Of a DNA stretch of 64,000 bases, positions 61,278 through 64,000 are shown piece after piece. The stretch covers positions 399,715 to 463,714 of the forward strand of contig NW_005201287.1 in assembly GCF_000372725.1 (NCBI RefSeq), given 5' to 3'. The DNA comes from Emiliania huxleyi CCMP1516 (Eukaryota; Haptophyta; Isochrysidales; Noelaerhabdaceae). The notes beneath the pieces are model-generated. The model had not been told where the DNA came from, searched no databases, and worked only from the letters and a program-made list of their open reading frames with translations. Within the stretch, counting starts at the first letter, position 1. Every line of letters starts with the position of its first letter. The position numbers and the translations under genes were made by a program.

Positions 61278-63483
61278 TCAGCCGGCTCCGCCGTCCACGC
61301 GCCGCTTGGAGACGGCAGCACCACCGCCAACGGGGGGGTGCGGTCGCGGTGCGGCGGTCGTGCTGTCCCGTCGGCCAGCGCCCGCTCTAACGACCAAATC
61401 AGTGAAGAATGAAGATGCGAGAGGGCGGCGAGGCAGACGAGCGCAGCCCGCGAGGCCGCCTGAGCCGCCGCCGTAGCCCGCCGCCTCGTTTGCCGCGGCG
61501 CTGATTGTCTTGAGTGCCGCCGACAGCCCGTCTGCCCGCTCCTGCTGCTGCGCCGTCGCCTCCCTCGCCTACTCATGAGCTGTTCATTAACCACGCCCGC
61601 TCTCTCCTGCCGCTGCGCCGCCGCCTCCGCCGCCTCGCGCAGCTGCAGTCTGCTCTCACGCAGCCGGCGCAGCGCCTTGGCACACGCCTCTGCCGCCCGC
61701 CCGTCGCCGCCGCCCGCCGCCGCCTCGGCAAGCGCACTCTCGAGCTCCTACGCGACATGTCCCGGACATGTCGTGGGCGTGCTCTGGGCACGTCCTCGGG
61801 GAAGCGCACTCTCGAGCTCCTACGCGACATGTCCCGGACATGTCGTGGGCGTGCTCTGGGCACGTCCTCGGGGAAGCGCACTCTCGAGCGCCGCGTCGTC
61901 TGCGTCCGACGCGTCGGAGCTGCTCGCGATGCTCGGGCTCCTAGAATTGTACAACTAGAGAAGGTTCCTAGAAGGTTCCTAGAAGGTTCGGAGCTGCTCG
62001 CGATGCTCGAGCTCCTCGCCGCGCCGACGGCGACCTCGGCGTCAGCGTCCGTCTTGATGGCGCGCGCGGGCCCGTTCTTCTTGCTCCACGACTTGCGCCG
62101 CCCGGGCTCCTTGCCGACCGACTTGCGGTGCTCGTGGTGCAGCGTCACCTGTTCACACGCCGCGCCCCGCGTGAGCAGCGCCTCCCCTGCGGGCGCAGCA
62201 CTTGCGGCGCTCGTGGTGCAGCGCCAGGTCGGAGCGAGAGTACGACCTTGAGAGGGAGGTTGGCACCTTCCACGCCCGCGCCACCGCCGCAGGAGTCGAG
62301 GGCGAGCCGACGGACGCGGCGAGCGACGCGCCTGTTCACACCGCAGAGGTGTGAACAGGCGCTGTTCACACCCTCGAGCCGGCGGACGCGGCGAAGAGCG
62401 GCGCGCAGTGCCTCATCGCCTGAGGATTGGGGGTGCGGGCCGCTCACACTTCTCCCCCACCCCACACACACCAGGCGAGAGGCGAGGGGGGTGGGGCGAG
62501 GGGGGTGGGGCGAGGACGCGAGGGGGGGGGGGCCGCCGGCGAAGGTGCTTGACCGCCGCGGCGAGCTCGTCGTGCAGCCTCTCGACAGCCTCCTTGCTGC
62601 CGACGCGGGACCTGATTCAGAATGAGCCCTCCAGCTGGGCACTCAGGCCGGCCCACCGGAGCTCTGGCCCCCGGGGCGGGACTCGGTGTGCAGCGCCAGC
62701 GAGTTTGTCTGCTCGTAGTCTCGCACCAGCATCGAGGACAGCAGCCGCATCAGCGCCTGCAGGTAGTCAGCGAATTCGTATCCATCGTTCTCCATTAGTT
62801 CACAGCAGCCTGCACCAGCGCCTGCAGGTCGTTTGACTCTCGCGCGCTCTTGAGCTGCGTCGTCGCTGCGCCGATCCGGTCGCAATTCGGCGGCGGCTCT
62901 GCGCGCCACGCGTCCTTGCCGTCGAGCGAGTCGAGCTCGCGCGCCGCCGCCGCCCACTCCACCCAAGGACCGGCCGCCTGCTGCCACCTCGAGGTGTGAA
63001 GAGGCGGCAGCGGGGCTGTTCCACCCGAGGACCGGCCGCCTGCAGCGTGCGGCGGAGCGCGACGCGGCGAGAGATGGAGCCTCCGCGGTACCAGCGCGAG
63101 GTGGACTCGAGGACGTACCAGACCTTGGACGCTATGTTGAGCAGCGAGACGCACAGCACCGACAGGGCGATCATCGCCATCTGCCACGCGACAAAGATGA
63201 GCTGTCCGGCAAGGAAGGCGGCGGCGAGGCCGGTCCACATGACCCACCGAAAGTACTGGCGGACGGTGACGACGGCGAGGACGGAGAGGAGGCACATCTG
63301 CCACGCCGACGCCTCCGCCGTAAGGCTCCACAGCGCGCTGCCCAGCTCCATCGCCTCGTGGAGCGGGTGCGACGCGAGCTGGATGGCGTTCGAGACGCAG
63401 GTGTCGTAGGCGGCGTGGACGGCGCCGCCGCACCACTGCGGCGGCGCAGCGACGGCAGAGACGTCCGCCGCCTCGCAGCTCAT
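61278..63483 (-). CDS. Membrane protein of unknown family, intron-rich
   Basis: Exons well supported by phase: 63483-63040 (ATG, MSCEAADVSAVAAPPQW), 62977-62822, 62756-62683, 62611 onward. Exon 1 has two or three hydrophobic stretches (MCLLSVLAVVTV; WTGLAAAFLAGQLIFVAW; MAMIALSVLCVSLLNIA). Later exons read AAGPWVEWAAAARELDSLDG, ALMRLLSSMLVRDYEQTNSL, SRVGSKEAVERLHDELAAAV. A further minus-strand run (VTLHHEHRKSVGKEPGRRKS, then an acidic Ser stretch, then a coiled-coil-like RRLRESRLQLREAAE and ATAQQQERADGLSAALKTIS) probably belongs to it, with a stop at 61278. Introns 62978-63039 and 62757-62821 start GC and repeat the next exon's start. The part below 62600 is less certain. Confidence 0.5.
61731..61890. 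repeat. Tandem repeat, 72-bp unit, probably intronic
   Basis: agcgcactctcgagctccta recurs at 61731 and 61803, and agcgcactctcgag at 61875. Each unit includes the first bases of the neighbouring exon (minus strand gagctcgagagtgcgctt). Confidence 0.9.
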
Positions 63484-63608
63484 GCCTGTGTAAATAGCAA
63501 GAGGGCGGGGCGTCGCGTTTCTTGCTGGACGACGGCGATTTCCAGCGATGCGCCCGCGATGCCCGCGACGTGCGTCCCTTGTCAACACGCCGCGAGCTGG
63601 GATAGGAC

Positions 63609-63619
63609 CGCCGCAAGCG

Positions 63620-63682
<63 letters not shown>

Positions 63683-64000
63683 GATGGCGAAAAACTCGTC
63701 TCGCCACACGCCAAGGGCTTATGCTCTGGCGAGACGTGAGGCGCATGCGCCCAGGAGGGGAGGGGGCATGTGTAACGACACTGCTAGAGATGCCTTTCGG
63801 GGCCCAGAGATAAAACTTCTGTGATGCCATGCGTGACCTAGTAGTGTCCCCAGCTATGGGCGTGTCCACGTTGGAGCCAGGTGTGGTGTGGGCGCGAGAA
63901 TAGCTCCGCCGTTCATGGAGGCAACCGATGCGAGTCGACTGGTGTGTGTCGTCGTGGTTTCGTATCAAGAATTCTCTCTCTCTCTCCGCCGCAAGCGGCG
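63609..64000. mobile_element. Element flanked by cgccgcaagcggcg and GA/TC tracts
   Basis: cgccgcaagcggcg followed by a long (GA)n at the left faces (TC)n plus cgccgcaagcggcg at the right window edge, giving inverted ends. R3 lies inside. The right end may continue beyond the window. Confidence 0.45.
63719..63975 (+). repeat. Gene-upstream dispersed repeat R3, full copy
   Basis: Near-identical to 51927-52185. It lies about 235 bases upstream of the membrane-protein ATG, in the same orientation relative to its gene as the other copies. Confidence 0.9.

Overview
The window is GC-rich nuclear DNA from a eukaryote, most likely a haptophyte alga. Genes lie on both strands, many are intron-rich, and repeats and transposons fill the spaces between them. 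The haptophyte call rests on an algal gene repertoire (a ubiquitin-nickel superoxide dismutase fusion, a NiCoT nickel transporter, ankyrin/kinase/RING and cysteine-rich secreted proteins), on a LIN9 homologue and on unusual introns. It is an inference. Two runs of N (22316-23182 and 41257-41356) show this is an assembled scaffold. I recognised no rRNA, tRNA or CRISPR array.

Layout. 1.2-9.1 kb: an 8-exon minus-strand gene for a secreted protein of about 2,416 residues. 10.4-10.8 kb: a MITE-like element. 10.9-15.7 kb: a many-exon UvrD/SRS2-type helicase. 17.9-20.0 kb: a kelch protein. 20.7-24.9 kb: ankyrin repeats, then (across a gap) a CS (NudC/p23-like) domain. 26-29.3 kb: a hypothetical gene, a broken coding remnant and a glycosyltransferase. 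29.5-33.6 kb: nested mobile DNA, including a retroelement with PAT-type split direct repeats that cuts a methyltransferase-like gene. 34.0-36.4 kb: LIN9 (DIRP domain). 36.7-38.9 kb: a divergent pair, a frameshifted secreted-domain gene and the nickel transporter. 39-43 kb: repeats and a gap. 43.0-45.4 kb: the ubiquitin-NiSOD gene. 45.6-50.0 kb: a complete hAT transposon with an 8-bp target duplication and two genes. 50.6-51.7 kb: an aldo-keto reductase. 52.4-56.9 kb: an ankyrin-kinase-RING protein of 1,506 residues. 57.7-60.7 kb: a PPP-family phosphatase. 61.3-63.5 kb: an unknown membrane protein. The window ends in a repeat-flanked element.

Common threads. (1) I placed about 49 introns by eye from protein homology and reading frame: about 28 begin GC, 16 GT and 5 GA, and nearly all end AG with the next exon starting in G. 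(2) Many introns begin with a degenerate copy of the first 15-40 bases of the exon that follows, and several share a CTCTTCAC...TGTGAACAG core, which suggests intron gain by duplication or by introner-like elements. (3) A 41-44-base sequence lies just upstream of three unrelated genes in the same relative orientation, and a longer repeat does so for three genes. (4) The nickel transporter and the nickel enzyme lie within 8 kb of each other. In the fusion, ubiquitin cleavage after Gly-Gly would expose the His that NiSOD needs at its N terminus.
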